Virus record (IMG/VR): IMGVR_UViG_3300027730_000932
Coordinates: 1-43,886 of that record
Source of the DNA: a virus
DNA length: 43,886 nt
Direction: 5' to 3' (one strand)
In this document: piece after piece, positions 14,945 to 23,687 of the stretch
Layout: each line of letters begins with the position of its first letter
Numbering within the stretch: position 1 is the first letter of the stretch
The notes under the pieces: generated by a model
The model's input: the letters and a program-made list of their open reading frames with translations, nothing else
What the model was told of the DNA's origin: nothing
Database searches by the model: none
Position numbers and translations under genes: made by a program

Positions 14945-15146
14945 TTCTTGAGTTGTACTCTTTTAATAAACCATTATAAGTTGTTTCTAACTTATCTAAA
15001 TGTTTTGTCATTTTTAAAACCGCATTTTTTGTTTTTTCAAAATCTTCATTAATAAAATCCATAGCAATTTCAAGATCTTTTTTAGGTCTTACTTTATATT
15101 CTACTATGATGTCCGCAATTTTTGTTGTTTCTATATTATTTTCCAT
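14934..15146 (-). CDS. Small hypothetical coiled-coil protein in baseplate operon
   Basis: I chose the ATG at 15146 (MENNIETTKIADIIVEYKV), one base after the upstream stop; a GTG at 15164 would overlap that gene. The product is 70 residues. It is helical with charged heptad-like stretches (RPKKDLEIAMDFINEDFEKTKNAVLKMTKHLDKLETTYNGLL). It is coupled on both sides to baseplate-type genes and may be a chaperone or minor baseplate component. No family is recognised. Confidence 0.65.
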   Translation of the reverse strand: MENNIETTKIADIIVEYKVRPKKDLEIAMDFINEDFEKTKNAVLKMTKHLDKLETTYNGLLKEYNSRNGR

Positions 15147-15147
15147 A

Positions 15148-17148
15148 TTATAATTTTTTACCAAACACTACTTTGGGGATTGTTTGACCAATAGGTGTAG
15201 TTGACAATAAATCAACCGCAACTTGTACTTGACCGTTTTGTGATTCTTCTTTGTCAATCCCATCAATAACCGCTTTAATTGATGCCATAAATTTATTTGG
15301 CGACCCATCTGACATAGGTCCGGTAGGAATACCTAATTTTTCAAACTCCTCAATTACATTTAAAAATGCTCTGGTTGATGAGAATCCACTTAAAAATCTT
15401 GATGCTAATAACAAAGGTAAAGGAACTTGATTCCCAAATCCTTTTGATGCCAATTTTAATAAGTTTTGTAAATCGTCAATAACGCTTTTACATTCTCTAA
15501 AATCTTTAACCAATTTGGCAATTGCCAATATTATTTGAGTTAATGCCAATATTATTGACAATTTTTTATTAACTTTTTCATTTGCAATATCAATAGTGAT
15601 TGTTTGTAATAATTGTTTTATATCTTCTTTAATAGAATCAAAAATAATTTTAATAAAAATTGCACCTATTTTAGAAACAACACTAGTGAAAAAGGTTTTT
15701 AATTTTTTTATAAAATCAACGTATGAAAATACTTCATCCATTACATTTTGATTTACCGCCTTTAATACAATACCAAGAGGTAATAATGTTTTTGGTGATA
15801 ATAAAGATAAAACAACTGATTTAGGAAATTCCTTAATAAACGACGCATCTAAATTTATTTGTAATGGTAACCAATCTGGATTTTTAGTTATTGTGTCAGT
15901 TATATTCGTGGCATCCTCAAGGGTGTTACTATTACTTGTCCCCGGAACAAAAACCAAATTATTAATTGAGTTTACGATTGCGGTAGTATTAATTGGTAAT
16001 TGAACATTATTACATTCCTCAAATGTTGCAACACCATTAATAATATCCGAAACATTTTGGTCAATAAAATTTAAATCAATTTCGGTGAATTCAAAAAAAG
16101 AGTCATCAATATTGTCGTTTTCGGAAACTTTTGCGGTACCAGAAACATCAATCTCTTTAGTGTTATCGTAACATAATCCCATTATTCTTTGTAGGAGTAT
16201 AAACACTTTTTGTAGTGCCTCAAGATCGGACTTACCATCACCCTTTTCAATTGATACGGCTCCGGTTAGTTGATTCATTAGATTAGCAAAAATATTTTTA
16301 AAATCAATAACCTCAATTGTTGAGTAATAATCTTTTAAAAATTCTTTTATCTTGTTCCCGGTTAATCTGTTAGATAAATTAACTTTATAAAAATTACCGG
16401 TAACGTTATTACCAAATGAGTCAACGTAATTCTCAACATAAGTTATGTCAAATAAATTTTGTCCTGATTTTCCTTGGTAGTTTGAAGAATATTGAACGGA
16501 AAATGGTTGGTTAATATTCTGAATCCTATTATACAATTCTTTATTCATTGCAAACGGACTTCCAGGATAAGAAAGAGTTTTATCTTCATAAATTATTTGA
16601 CCAACATTATTATTAGGATCAACCATTAACTGACCTAATAAATCAATAGATTTAACTTTTAAATATAAATCTTGGTTTGGGGTGTATGTTTGGTCTTGGG
16701 AACAACCTGCGGCATTTAAAATTTCTTGTTCTATTAACTCAAGAATTTTAGGTTTTAATTCATTAAGCGCAGTTACAAATTTATTAATTATATATTTTTG
16801 TGTGCTATTTTTACCTTTTATTTTAAGTCCAGGTATTTTATTATATTTTGAATCTTTTAACTTTTTAAAGTTACCACCCATTAAATCATCTTTTGATGGT
16901 AAATCATCTCCGGAATCTAATTTAAGTTTCATCAAATTATCTATCTGACTGTTTGCACTTTTTTGATATTTTTGTTTTTTCTTTTTTGCATTATTGAGAG
17001 TTTGGGTTATTGACTTCTTATTTTTTTCATAAGAACTACCCGCTTTCTTTTTTAGTTTTTTATAATCTAAAGATATTTGTTTATACGTTTTATTCTTAGT
17101 TATAGAATTACCAATAGATTCATAACCATCCTCAATATCAATAGCCAT
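15148..17148 (-). CDS. Large structural protein with helical hydrophobic C-terminal half
   Basis: The 666-residue protein has a very basic coiled-coil N-terminus (YKKLKKKAGSSYEKNKKSITQ ...). A central alpha/beta region follows (about 150-430). Then come long hydrophobic helices at about 480-590 (FFTSVVSKIGAIFIKIIFDSI, LSIILALTQIILAIAKLVKDF). Size, position between the gp5-like gene and the sigma factor, and tight coupling suggest a baseplate or tail-tube-associated protein. The hydrophobic helices might insert in the host membrane or pack in a tail lumen as in tape-measure proteins, although 666 residues would be short for a T4-length tail. The C-terminus ends in VVFGKKL. No specific homologue is recognised. 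Confidence 0.6.
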   Translation of the reverse strand: MAIDIEDGYESIGNSITKNKTYKQISLDYKKLKKKAGSSYEKNKKSITQTLNNAKKKKQKYQKSANSQIDNLMKLKLDSGDDLPSKDDLMGGNFKKLKDSKYNKIPGLKIKGKNSTQKYIINKFVTALNELKPKILELIEQEILNAAGCSQDQTYTPNQDLYLKVKSIDLLGQLMVDPNNNVGQIIYEDKTLSYPGSPFAMNKELYNRIQNINQPFSVQYSSNYQGKSGQNLFDITYVENYVDSFGNNVTGNFYKVNLSNRLTGNKIKEFLKDYYSTIEVIDFKNIFANLMNQLTGAVSIEKGDGKSDLEALQKVFILLQRIMGLCYDNTKEIDVSGTAKVSENDNIDDSFFEFTEIDLNFIDQNVSDIINGVATFEECNNVQLPINTTAIVNSINNLVFVPGTSNSNTLEDATNITDTITKNPDWLPLQINLDASFIKEFPKSVVLSLLSPKTLLPLGIVLKAVNQNVMDEVFSYVDFIKKLKTFFTSVVSKIGAIFIKIIFDSIKEDIKQLLQTITIDIANEKVNKKLSIILALTQIILAIAKLVKDFRECKSVIDDLQNLLKLASKGFGNQVPLPLLLASRFLSGFSSTRAFLNVIEEFEKLGIPTGPMSDGSPNKFMASIKAVIDGIDKEESQNGQVQVAVDLLSTTPIGQTIPKVVFGKKL

Positions 17149-17149
17149 A

Positions 17150-17521
17150 TCACTTATTTAATTTGTAATTTTTATCTGACGTATCTTTGTCAATTAAGTT
17201 TTTCATCACATCATCATCTAAATCCAAATCAGAAAGTGTAAAATTATCATCTTGTCTTTCTTGAGATTTTTGCCAAATTTGTGCTTGTAACTTTGAGAGG
17301 GATAATTTTTTCTCCACACAATCATTAATTATTTTTTGTTGTTTTTCAATAACTGGACCAATAAGAGTCATGTCTTCTGGTTCCTTCATCATTGTTAACA
17401 TTTTATTTTGGATTCTAATTGCAGTATTTCTTTGTTCCACTAATTCGTTGTAGATTTCTTGCATCAAAGACAACATAGAATCTTTGGTTAAATTAATTTC
17501 TTTTTTTGGTGGTCTTCCCAT
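17150..17521 (-). CDS. Small coiled-coil protein next to late sigma factor, candidate gp33-type co-activator
   Basis: I chose the ATG at 17521 (MGRPPKKEINLTK). A TTG at 17536 adds five residues and overlaps the sigma gene. The 123-residue product has an AT-hook-like GRPPKK start, a long helix (MLSLMQEIYNELVEQRNTAIRIQNK) and an acidic C-terminal stretch (DDNFTLSDLDLDDDVMKNLI). In T4 the late co-activator gp33 works with gp55 and uses an acidic-hydrophobic C-terminal tail to bind the sliding clamp. Position beside the sigma gene makes a comparable role conceivable, but there is no sequence proof. A terminase small-subunit-like or structural role is also possible. Confidence 0.5.
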   Translation of the reverse strand: MGRPPKKEINLTKDSMLSLMQEIYNELVEQRNTAIRIQNKMLTMMKEPEDMTLIGPVIEKQQKIINDCVEKKLSLSKLQAQIWQKSQERQDDNFTLSDLDLDDDVMKNLIDKDTSDKNYKLNK

Positions 17522-17532
17522 ATTTATAAATA

Positions 17533-18282
17533 TCAATCTTTTAAAATCTCTTGAATAAGTTCTAAATATAATTTTTTATATCTTTTCATAGAACTCCTAA
17601 TTTCTTTTGTTGATAAGTTGGTCATCTCCCTTAACTCAAATAAAATTACGTTTTTATTAAACTTATTATTATTTGTATCAGGAAATATTGATCCATAATT
17701 TTCAAAAAGGTCAGAGATTGCTTGACCTAATTTTACCTCTTGTTCGGTTATTTTATTATCATCCATACTATCTTTTAACTTACCTAAAAATTTTTTAATA
17801 ATTTCTTCTGTAGTTAACTCTTCATTATCAATGTAATAAATCATATCAGGACTATGTTGTAAATCAGATGAAATGTCCTCGTATGAAATTTTACGATTAG
17901 TTTCCTTCTGGTCTTTCATAATTTGACCCATAAGATAATTCTTACAGATAGTCCCAAAATATGAATACGCTTTTTTTTCTTTTGATGGTTTAAATTTATC
18001 AATTTTTGTCATCAAAAATGAATGCGTATCAACATGAATTTCATCGTAACTCATATCTTTTCTATATAATTTATATCGTCTTATTATTGACGATATCATC
18101 TTATCCAAAGGAAACTTTAAAAACTCATTATATATTTTATTCTTCTCCTCAAAAGTAGTTGCGGTTAGATATTCTCTAACCGCATTTTCTTCTCGTTCTG
18201 CAAAATAATTTGTTGTTTTTGGTTTTCTTCCTTTCTTTTTCTTTTCATCACAATTTTCACAAGTTTGTTCATTTTCTAACAT
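17533..18282 (-). CDS. Late-transcription sigma factor (gp55-like)
   Basis: The 249-residue protein carries a sigma region 2-like block: a helix with SIIRRYKLYRKDMSYDEIH, then FKPSKEKKAYSYFGTICKNY and LMGQIMKDQKETNRKISYED. This fits the F.P.....AYFxxIxxN.....K pattern of T4 gp55-type sigma factors, which redirect host RNA polymerase to late promoters. The C-terminal helices (LFELREMTNLSTKEIRSSMKRYKKLYLELI) resemble a region 4-like helix-turn-helix, which T4 gp55 lacks. The N-terminus has CENCDEKKKKGRKPK, a Cys pair plus an AT-hook-like basic patch. Its stop and start codons are coupled to its neighbours by very short overlaps. The likely target motif, TATTTATA, recurs in the window. Confidence 0.75.
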   Translation of the reverse strand: MLENEQTCENCDEKKKKGRKPKTTNYFAEREENAVREYLTATTFEEKNKIYNEFLKFPLDKMISSIIRRYKLYRKDMSYDEIHVDTHSFLMTKIDKFKPSKEKKAYSYFGTICKNYLMGQIMKDQKETNRKISYEDISSDLQHSPDMIYYIDNEELTTEEIIKKFLGKLKDSMDDNKITEQEVKLGQAISDLFENYGSIFPDTNNNKFNKNVILFELREMTNLSTKEIRSSMKRYKKLYLELIQEILKD

Positions 18283-19088
18283 TAAACTTCTTGTGGTTCA
18301 TATTTTATATCTCTATCTTTAATATATAGATATTCTTTTTTTGCTGACTCAACCCAGAACTTAACCTCATCTTCAGAAAGCCTATCATCACCATTTTTAT
18401 AATTCCAAAAAATTGACCCTTCTCTTAAATTCATATGTTTGTAACCAATTTTAGGGATTGCCATAAATTTAAGTGAATTATGTGTCATTCTTAATAAGAA
18501 CTCATAACCAAATGTTAATCTAAAAGATGGTTTAATCATACCAAATTTAACATATTTTTCTTTTTTAATTAACATTCCTGAGATTTGGAAGTTTTGATAT
18601 GTAAGTAATGTTTCGTTAGTTAAAATTCCCATTTCCGATGTGAAGTTTGCGGCAAATGTGGCTTCGTTTGTAAATCCTACAAACACCCCTTTATCGTTAA
18701 CGTCAACAACTATTGGTAAAAATGCGTCCACATCTCCATAAATTCCCATATAGTTTTTTGCATTTTTAAACCAAATGTTGGAATACTCATCATCAAATTC
18801 TAAAATAGATACCCATTCAGAAGTTGCTTTCTCAATTCCGTAATTAACTTGAGATGCAAAATTAGGGTCTTCATCATATTGTTCGATAATAACGTTTAGT
18901 CCTTCAAAATTAAAGTCCTTTACAAAATTTAAGAATGTAGATTCTCCGGTATGAACAATTATTAGTTCGTCAACCAATCCAGTTTGGTTTTTAAGTGAGG
19001 CGATTGCTTTAGTGAAATAATCATCAAAGCCGAATACATTACCTGATTTAATTGGTAAGATAACCGAAATAGTGTTTTTTGTTTCCAT
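18282..19088 (-). CDS. Family 2-type glycosyltransferase
   Basis: The 268-residue GT-A fold protein starts TISVILPIKSGN, then AIASLKNQTGLVDELIIVHTG, and has WVSILEFDDEYS in the place of the metal-binding DxD motif. These are features of GT2 transferases, which move a sugar from a nucleotide donor to an acceptor. Later YQNFQISGMLIKKEKYVKFG and SFRLTFGYEFLLRM fit the acceptor-side fold. It shares TAATG coupling with the sigma gene downstream. Donor and acceptor are unknown; a virion protein or host glycan is the reasonable guess. Confidence 0.8.
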   Translation of the reverse strand: METKNTISVILPIKSGNVFGFDDYFTKAIASLKNQTGLVDELIIVHTGESTFLNFVKDFNFEGLNVIIEQYDEDPNFASQVNYGIEKATSEWVSILEFDDEYSNIWFKNAKNYMGIYGDVDAFLPIVVDVNDKGVFVGFTNEATFAANFTSEMGILTNETLLTYQNFQISGMLIKKEKYVKFGMIKPSFRLTFGYEFLLRMTHNSLKFMAIPKIGYKHMNLREGSIFWNYKNGDDRLSEDEVKFWVESAKKEYLYIKDRDIKYEPQEV

Positions 19089-19089
19089 A

Positions 19090-20151
19090 TTATTCTATTG
19101 TTTCAAATTTAGTTAATTGTTCTTCAAATGTTCTCATTCTTGTTTCTACCATATTTGAAAATACTTCCAAAACGCGAGATTCAAACTTTGACATATCTGA
19201 ATATTCAGACGAGGTTTTTTCCATAAAAGTATATAATTCAGGGTTAACGTTATCCTCTAACCAATTTTGGACAAAATCTGAAATAACATCCACCATTGAG
19301 TTTTTATTGACTAACCATAGTCCGTTATCTTCATTTAACCATTCCGGTTGCAGATTAGGTACTAGACCAATTACCGGAACTCCCATCTTCATTGATTCAA
19401 GAGGGAAGGTACCAAACCCACTAGTTTCATCTACCCAGACAGATAAGAAACTATCTTTAAGTGCATTTGCAAATTCAGTTTCAGTTAGACCTCTTAAATC
19501 TCTAAATGTTATCCATCTATATTGTGGGAATCTAACGTAGAATTGTTTTATGATGTTAGCGGTATCTCTTTGGTCTCTAGTGTGAATTGAGATGATTGTT
19601 TTAGGTGGGAACTCTGATTTTTCAAAAACCTGAGAGATAACTGGTTCAATAACATCAAATGAAATTTTTCTCATTAGAGTATCAATATGTTCTTTCTGTT
19701 TTTCTGATGTTGTAATACATTTATAAAAACTCATCTGAGTCCAACTTTGACCAGGTTGTAAAGTTTCAAAAATATGGTCATATGCTTGAGTTAAAACAAC
19801 TTTACCACAAGGTAAATTTTTAACTTGTTCCATAATGTAACCAAATATTTCTGGAATAATTATAAGATCGTCTGGAGAAATTTCCAAGTTTCCATCATCA
19901 ATTGATTTATGTGGGAGTTCGGACATATATTCTTCACCTAACCAACTACCAACACCAAAGTATTCTTTATTTTCGTGTAATATAATTGGGTTATATCCGT
20001 TTTTCTTAAGGGTCATTGCCATCTGATAAATATATCTAACAGAAGCTCTAGCATTTCCTTTAGTGTCTTGTACTATAAAATACAAACGAGATTTCTTATC
20101 CTTCATACTTTGGATTGATTTCTCTAGTTTTTTTACTTGTTCTGAGGTCAT
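19090..20151 (-). CDS. GT-B fold glycosyltransferase (GT4-like)
   Basis: The 353-residue protein has an N-terminal Rossmann-like half (SRLYFIVQDTKGNARASVRY, QMAMTLKKNGYNPIILHE). The C-terminal half contains ALKDSFLSVWVDETSGFGTF followed by PLESMKMGVPVIGLVPN. This is the donor-binding E-rich loop of GT4-like enzymes, where the second Glu contacts the nucleotide sugar. The linker KTIISIHTRDQRDTANIIKQF is also typical. It is one base from the downstream GT2 gene, so the two are translationally coupled and may act in sequence. Sugar specificity cannot be read. Confidence 0.8.
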   Translation of the reverse strand: MTSEQVKKLEKSIQSMKDKKSRLYFIVQDTKGNARASVRYIYQMAMTLKKNGYNPIILHENKEYFGVGSWLGEEYMSELPHKSIDDGNLEISPDDLIIIPEIFGYIMEQVKNLPCGKVVLTQAYDHIFETLQPGQSWTQMSFYKCITTSEKQKEHIDTLMRKISFDVIEPVISQVFEKSEFPPKTIISIHTRDQRDTANIIKQFYVRFPQYRWITFRDLRGLTETEFANALKDSFLSVWVDETSGFGTFPLESMKMGVPVIGLVPNLQPEWLNEDNGLWLVNKNSMVDVISDFVQNWLEDNVNPELYTFMEKTSSEYSDMSKFESRVLEVFSNMVETRMRTFEEQLTKFETIE

Positions 20152-20155
20152 AATT

Positions 20156-20410
20156 TTATATTTTGTTTATTATTTTATTCATCAATAATGTGTTGAATGC
20201 AATTTTAAAAGGGATAGATAGTTCATTACTTTTCATCCCTAAATTTTCATCCACTTCATTACTTTCGGTTAATACGGTTTCCAACATCGATTTTACAATC
20301 TCATATTTTACTAAATGTATTTGAGTTTCTCCGGACTCCCCGTCAAATTGGACATATTGGTCAATAACCTCTAAGTCCACATAGTAATTTTCGTTAAATA
20401 CTTGAAACAT
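20156..20410 (-). CDS. Hypothetical 84-residue protein
   Basis: A small acidic protein starting MFQVFNENYYVDLEVIDQYV, with a beta-rich first half and a helical second half (VKYEIVKSMLETVLTESNEV, then IPFKIAFNTLLMNKIINKI). No family is recognised. It overlaps the start of the pseudo-HAD gene's 3' end by 17 bases, so the pair is co-translated and may work together. Confidence 0.6.
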   Translation of the reverse strand: MFQVFNENYYVDLEVIDQYVQFDGESGETQIHLVKYEIVKSMLETVLTESNEVDENLGMKSNELSIPFKIAFNTLLMNKIINKI

Positions 20411-21080
20411 ACTTTTTAATTTTTTCTAAAGTTTCTTTGAATTCAGAAAGGGATGATACCTCGTATTCTGATTCAACGTGTTTATTATAATCTGTTGTAA
20501 ATTTTACAACAATTTTATCCTTTGGTTTTTCTAATAATAAGGTAGGATTAGCCGTAAGTAAAACGTCAACGTCATTCCACATATTATTTTTAGTTATTTC
20601 ACTATAAAAAAGTACCTTTTCAAGTAAACATCCAAACTTTGATAAGAAAAATAATGAAGATGGTTTTGATTTACCAATCTCATCCGATACAATTAATAAA
20701 TCATACTCATCTCTTAATTCATAATACAAATCATTTAATATATTAAATGTTGACATCTCTGTTGATGGTGCGTGACCAAATAATTCCATGGTATATTCTT
20801 CATACATAAAAGAATAAAGACCATCTTTTGATGGAAAAGAAAAATGATTTAATAAATCCAAAGATGTAACATCACTTAAAATTTTATATTCAAACAAATT
20901 AGAATCAACATTCTCATTAATGGAAACCACTTCATCAGTATCTCCAGAAAATTCTAATTCATATGTTTTATCCGTTGATTTATATTCGTGACTATCAAGT
21001 AAATGTTTTTCATATATTTCTATGAATTTACCAATAGTATCCCTAAGAACTCCATTAATCTCAATCCCTATTTTCATCAT
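20394..21080 (-). CDS. HAD-like protein with degenerate catalytic motif
   Basis: The 228-residue protein starts MMKIGIEINGVLRDT; the second Met may be the true start. Active HAD phosphatases and 5'-nucleotidases have DxDGxxRD here, with the first Asp as nucleophile. In this protein the two acids read E7 and N9. The later YDLLIVSDEIGKSKPSSLFFL fits motif II/III positions (Ser, Lys), and NDVDVLLTANPTLL fits the motif IV region. The fold therefore looks kept while the nucleophile is lost, so it is probably a binding or regulatory pseudo-enzyme. It overlaps phoH by 20 bases and lies within the sugar block. Confidence 0.6.
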   Translation of the reverse strand: MMKIGIEINGVLRDTIGKFIEIYEKHLLDSHEYKSTDKTYELEFSGDTDEVVSINENVDSNLFEYKILSDVTSLDLLNHFSFPSKDGLYSFMYEEYTMELFGHAPSTEMSTFNILNDLYYELRDEYDLLIVSDEIGKSKPSSLFFLSKFGCLLEKVLFYSEITKNNMWNDVDVLLTANPTLLLEKPKDKIVVKFTTDYNKHVESEYEVSSLSEFKETLEKIKKYVSSI

Positions 21081-21801
21081 ATTTACTTAGTATTTTACTT
21101 ATTAATGGATTTCTAACATTCTTAGCGTCCCTAAAATCATAAACACCAATATCTGGTACGTCCTTGAATCTTTGGATGGCATCATATAGTCCCGATTGTT
21201 TTTTATCTTTATATCTATCAGTTTGTTCTAAATCTCCAGAAATAAAGAACTTACTATTATATCCAATTCTTGTTAACAATAATTTCATTTGATTTGGTGT
21301 TGAGTTTTGGGCTTCCTCAAAAACTAAGATTGAATTGTCAATATTCATACCCCTCATAAAAGCCAAAGCAAATACTTCAATAACTTCTAAGTCCTTTAAT
21401 TTTTCTCTAGCTTCTTTACCAATAATTTTATTTAATAGATAATAAGATGGAAAAATATAAGGATCTAATTTTTCCTCAAGATTACCAGGTAGAGAACCTA
21501 ATTTTTCCTCTGCCTCAACCGCCGGTCTTACAATGATAATTTTTTCATAAGAATTGTTTGGGTCCATTAATAAATCAACCGCCGCTTTCATTGCAATATA
21601 TGATTTACCAACACCTGCTGGTCCTGACGCAACCGTAATTTGATTATTTTTAAGAATATTATAATACTCTTCTTGATGGTTGGATAAAAATTTATTTTTT
21701 TGTTTTTTCTTTATTACAGAATTTATTAAATCTTTTTTTGAAAACTGTGGTTGTGGAGACGTTTCATCGTCTTTTTGTATTGGTTTTTTTCTAGCTGTCA
21801 T
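21061..21801 (-). CDS. phoH: PhoH-like ATPase
   Basis: The 246-residue protein is the phage-type short PhoH. Walker A is ASGPAGVGKSYIAMKAA (G60-S67); Walker B is ILVFEEAQN (158-166), followed by the sensor region LLLTRIGYNSKFFISGDLEQ. A basic N-terminal tail precedes the ATPase core. PhoH proteins are ATPases, some associated with RNA helicase activity; their role in phage infection is unsettled, and the name does not imply phosphate control here. It is common in T4-like phages. It overlaps the HAD-like gene and abuts the fucose synthase gene. Confidence 0.95.
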   Translation of the reverse strand: MTARKKPIQKDDETSPQPQFSKKDLINSVIKKKQKNKFLSNHQEEYYNILKNNQITVASGPAGVGKSYIAMKAAVDLLMDPNNSYEKIIIVRPAVEAEEKLGSLPGNLEEKLDPYIFPSYYLLNKIIGKEAREKLKDLEVIEVFALAFMRGMNIDNSILVFEEAQNSTPNQMKLLLTRIGYNSKFFISGDLEQTDRYKDKKQSGLYDAIQRFKDVPDIGVYDFRDAKNVRNPLISKILSKYDENRD

Positions 21802-22713
21802 TTATTTTCTTAAAAAGGTATAGTTTTTTTCAAAATATTCAATAGTTTCTTTAAGTCCTTCGTACAATGGAGTGAATTTAAAGTTGGGTAAGTAATTTTT
21901 AATCTTACTATTATCACTTGGTTTTCTAAATTGTCCGTCAGGTTTTGAGGTGTCCCATTTAACCTCACCTTTAAAATTCATTAACTCTACAATAATATTT
22001 GTAACATCTTTTATTGAAATTTCTTCTGATGTCGATAGTATTATAGGTTCGTTCTCATTATAATTGTGGAGTACCCATTCAGTTAACTTAGCAACATCTC
22101 TACTAAAAATAAACTCTCTTAGTGGTTTACCTGACCCCCATATTGTAAGAGGAGTTTTATTTTCTCTAGCCAAATAACATTTATGTATTAAAGACGGTAA
22201 CACGTGTCCATTTACAAGGTTGTAGTTGTCGTTAGGACCATAAATGTTACAAGGTATTACTGATTTATAGTTTAAACCATATTGTTCTTTATATGCTCTA
22301 ATTTGTATGTCCGCCATTCTTTTAGCGTACGCATAAGCATCATTTGAGTTGTGGGGTGATCCTAAATGTATTTTTGATTCTGTTAACGGATATTCAACAC
22401 TATCAGGAAAAACACAAGTAGATAAAAATGATACTAAATTTTTAACTCCTGACATTCTTGCTCCTTCAATAACATTAGTATTCATCATAATGTTATCATA
22501 AAAAAACTCACCCTTAAAATTCATATTACCGCCAATACCACCAACCTTAGCAGCACAATGAATAATACCATCAAATTGTTTTAACATTAATCTGTTAGCG
22601 TCTTCAGTTTTACGTAAATCGTATGATTTTGAGGTTGGTTTAAAATAATTATCACCAATAAATTCGGATCCAACCAATCCATTTCCACCTGTAACTAATA
22701 TTTTATTTTCCAT
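21802..22713 (-). CDS. fcl: GDP-L-fucose synthase
   Basis: The 303-residue short-chain dehydrogenase catalyses epimerisation and NADPH reduction of GDP-4-keto-6-deoxymannose to GDP-L-fucose. The Rossmann motif VTGGNGLVGSEF lies at residues 7-18. The catalytic set is present as S98 with C100 (SFLSTCVFPD) and Y127-x3-K131 (DAYAYAKRM), matching the known S, C, Y and K of the family. WGSGKPLREFIFSRDVA near residue 195 is the substrate-binding loop. It is coupled by an 11-base overlap to the dehydratase that makes its substrate. Length is normal for the family. Confidence 0.95.
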   Translation of the reverse strand: MENKILVTGGNGLVGSEFIGDNYFKPTSKSYDLRKTEDANRLMLKQFDGIIHCAAKVGGIGGNMNFKGEFFYDNIMMNTNVIEGARMSGVKNLVSFLSTCVFPDSVEYPLTESKIHLGSPHNSNDAYAYAKRMADIQIRAYKEQYGLNYKSVIPCNIYGPNDNYNLVNGHVLPSLIHKCYLARENKTPLTIWGSGKPLREFIFSRDVAKLTEWVLHNYNENEPIILSTSEEISIKDVTNIIVELMNFKGEVKWDTSKPDGQFRKPSDNSKIKNYLPNFKFTPLYEGLKETIEYFEKNYTFLRK

Positions 22714-23680
22714 AATATTCTATCCAATATTGAATCATCTCATCTAACATTGATTCAAATGTGTATTTTGGTTTCCAACCTAATTCATTTGTAAGTTTGG
22801 ATGAATCTCCTTTTAAATTTTCTAATTCTTCTGGTCTAAAATGTTTTTTATCAACAATAACATAATCTCTAAAATCTAAACTTAATTTAGAAAAAGTGTA
22901 TTCACATAGGTCTTTTACTGAATGAGATATTCCTGTTGCACATACATAATCGTCAGGATTATCGGTTTGTAACATCATCCACATTGCTTCAACATAATCT
23001 TTAGCGTGACCCCAATCTCTTGTTGAGTCAAGGTTACCTAAATGTAAATTGTCCTGTAATCCTAAACTAATTCTTACTGCCGACTTCACAACCTTATTGG
23101 TTACAAAGTTAGTTCCTCGTCTTGGTGATTCGTGATTAAACAAAATTCCATTCCATATTTTCATACCATAAGAATTTCTATAGTTTCTACAAATATTATA
23201 TGAAAATACTTTTGCACAACCATACGGTGACACTGGACTCATTGGTGTTGATTCTCGTTGGTATCCGTCATTATCTATATTATTTCCAAACATTTCTGAA
23301 GAAGATGCTTGATATATTTTTGAATGTGGTGATACCATTCTTACTGCCTCTAATAAATTTAATACCCCTAAACCTGTTGCATTTGCGGTATAAATTGGTT
23401 GGTCAAAACTAACTCTTACGTGAGATTGTGCCGCTAAATTATAAATTTCATCAGGTAGTACTTTTTGTAATACCCTAACTAAAGATGCCATATCAGTAAG
23501 GTCAGCATATTCTAAATTAATTTTATTATTCTTATGTAGATGTTCAATTCTTGATGATTGAGTTTCAGAAACTGAATTTCTTTTTACTGTTCCCCAAACC
23601 TCATAATTTTTTTTCACCAGTAATTCCGCAAGGTAAGACCCATCCTGACCATTAATACCGGTAATTAGTACCTTTTTCAT
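22703..23680 (-). CDS. gmd: GDP-mannose 4,6-dehydratase
   Basis: The 325-residue enzyme converts GDP-D-mannose to GDP-4-keto-6-deoxy-D-mannose. The NADP-binding motif ITGINGQDGSYLAELL is at residues 6-21. ASSSEMFG (125-132) holds the catalytic Ser/Glu, Y153-x3-K157 (SPYGCAK) is the proton relay, and LFNHESPRRGTNFVTNKV is the family signature. It carries the full set of active-site residues and normal length, so is probably active. With fcl it gives a complete GDP-mannose to GDP-L-fucose route inside the phage; GDP-mannose must come from the host. Confidence 0.95.
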   Translation of the reverse strand: MKKVLITGINGQDGSYLAELLVKKNYEVWGTVKRNSVSETQSSRIEHLHKNNKINLEYADLTDMASLVRVLQKVLPDEIYNLAAQSHVRVSFDQPIYTANATGLGVLNLLEAVRMVSPHSKIYQASSSEMFGNNIDNDGYQRESTPMSPVSPYGCAKVFSYNICRNYRNSYGMKIWNGILFNHESPRRGTNFVTNKVVKSAVRISLGLQDNLHLGNLDSTRDWGHAKDYVEAMWMMLQTDNPDDYVCATGISHSVKDLCEYTFSKLSLDFRDYVIVDKKHFRPEELENLKGDSSKLTNELGWKPKYTFESMLDEMIQYWIEYYGK

Positions 23681-23687
23681 GTTTTTT

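Noticed and set aside
17525-17532. TATTTATA on the bottom strand just before the 123-residue gene
   Set aside because: It lies only 3 bases from the chosen ATG, so transcription would start inside the gene; it may be chance or serve a downstream start. Not listed as a promoter.
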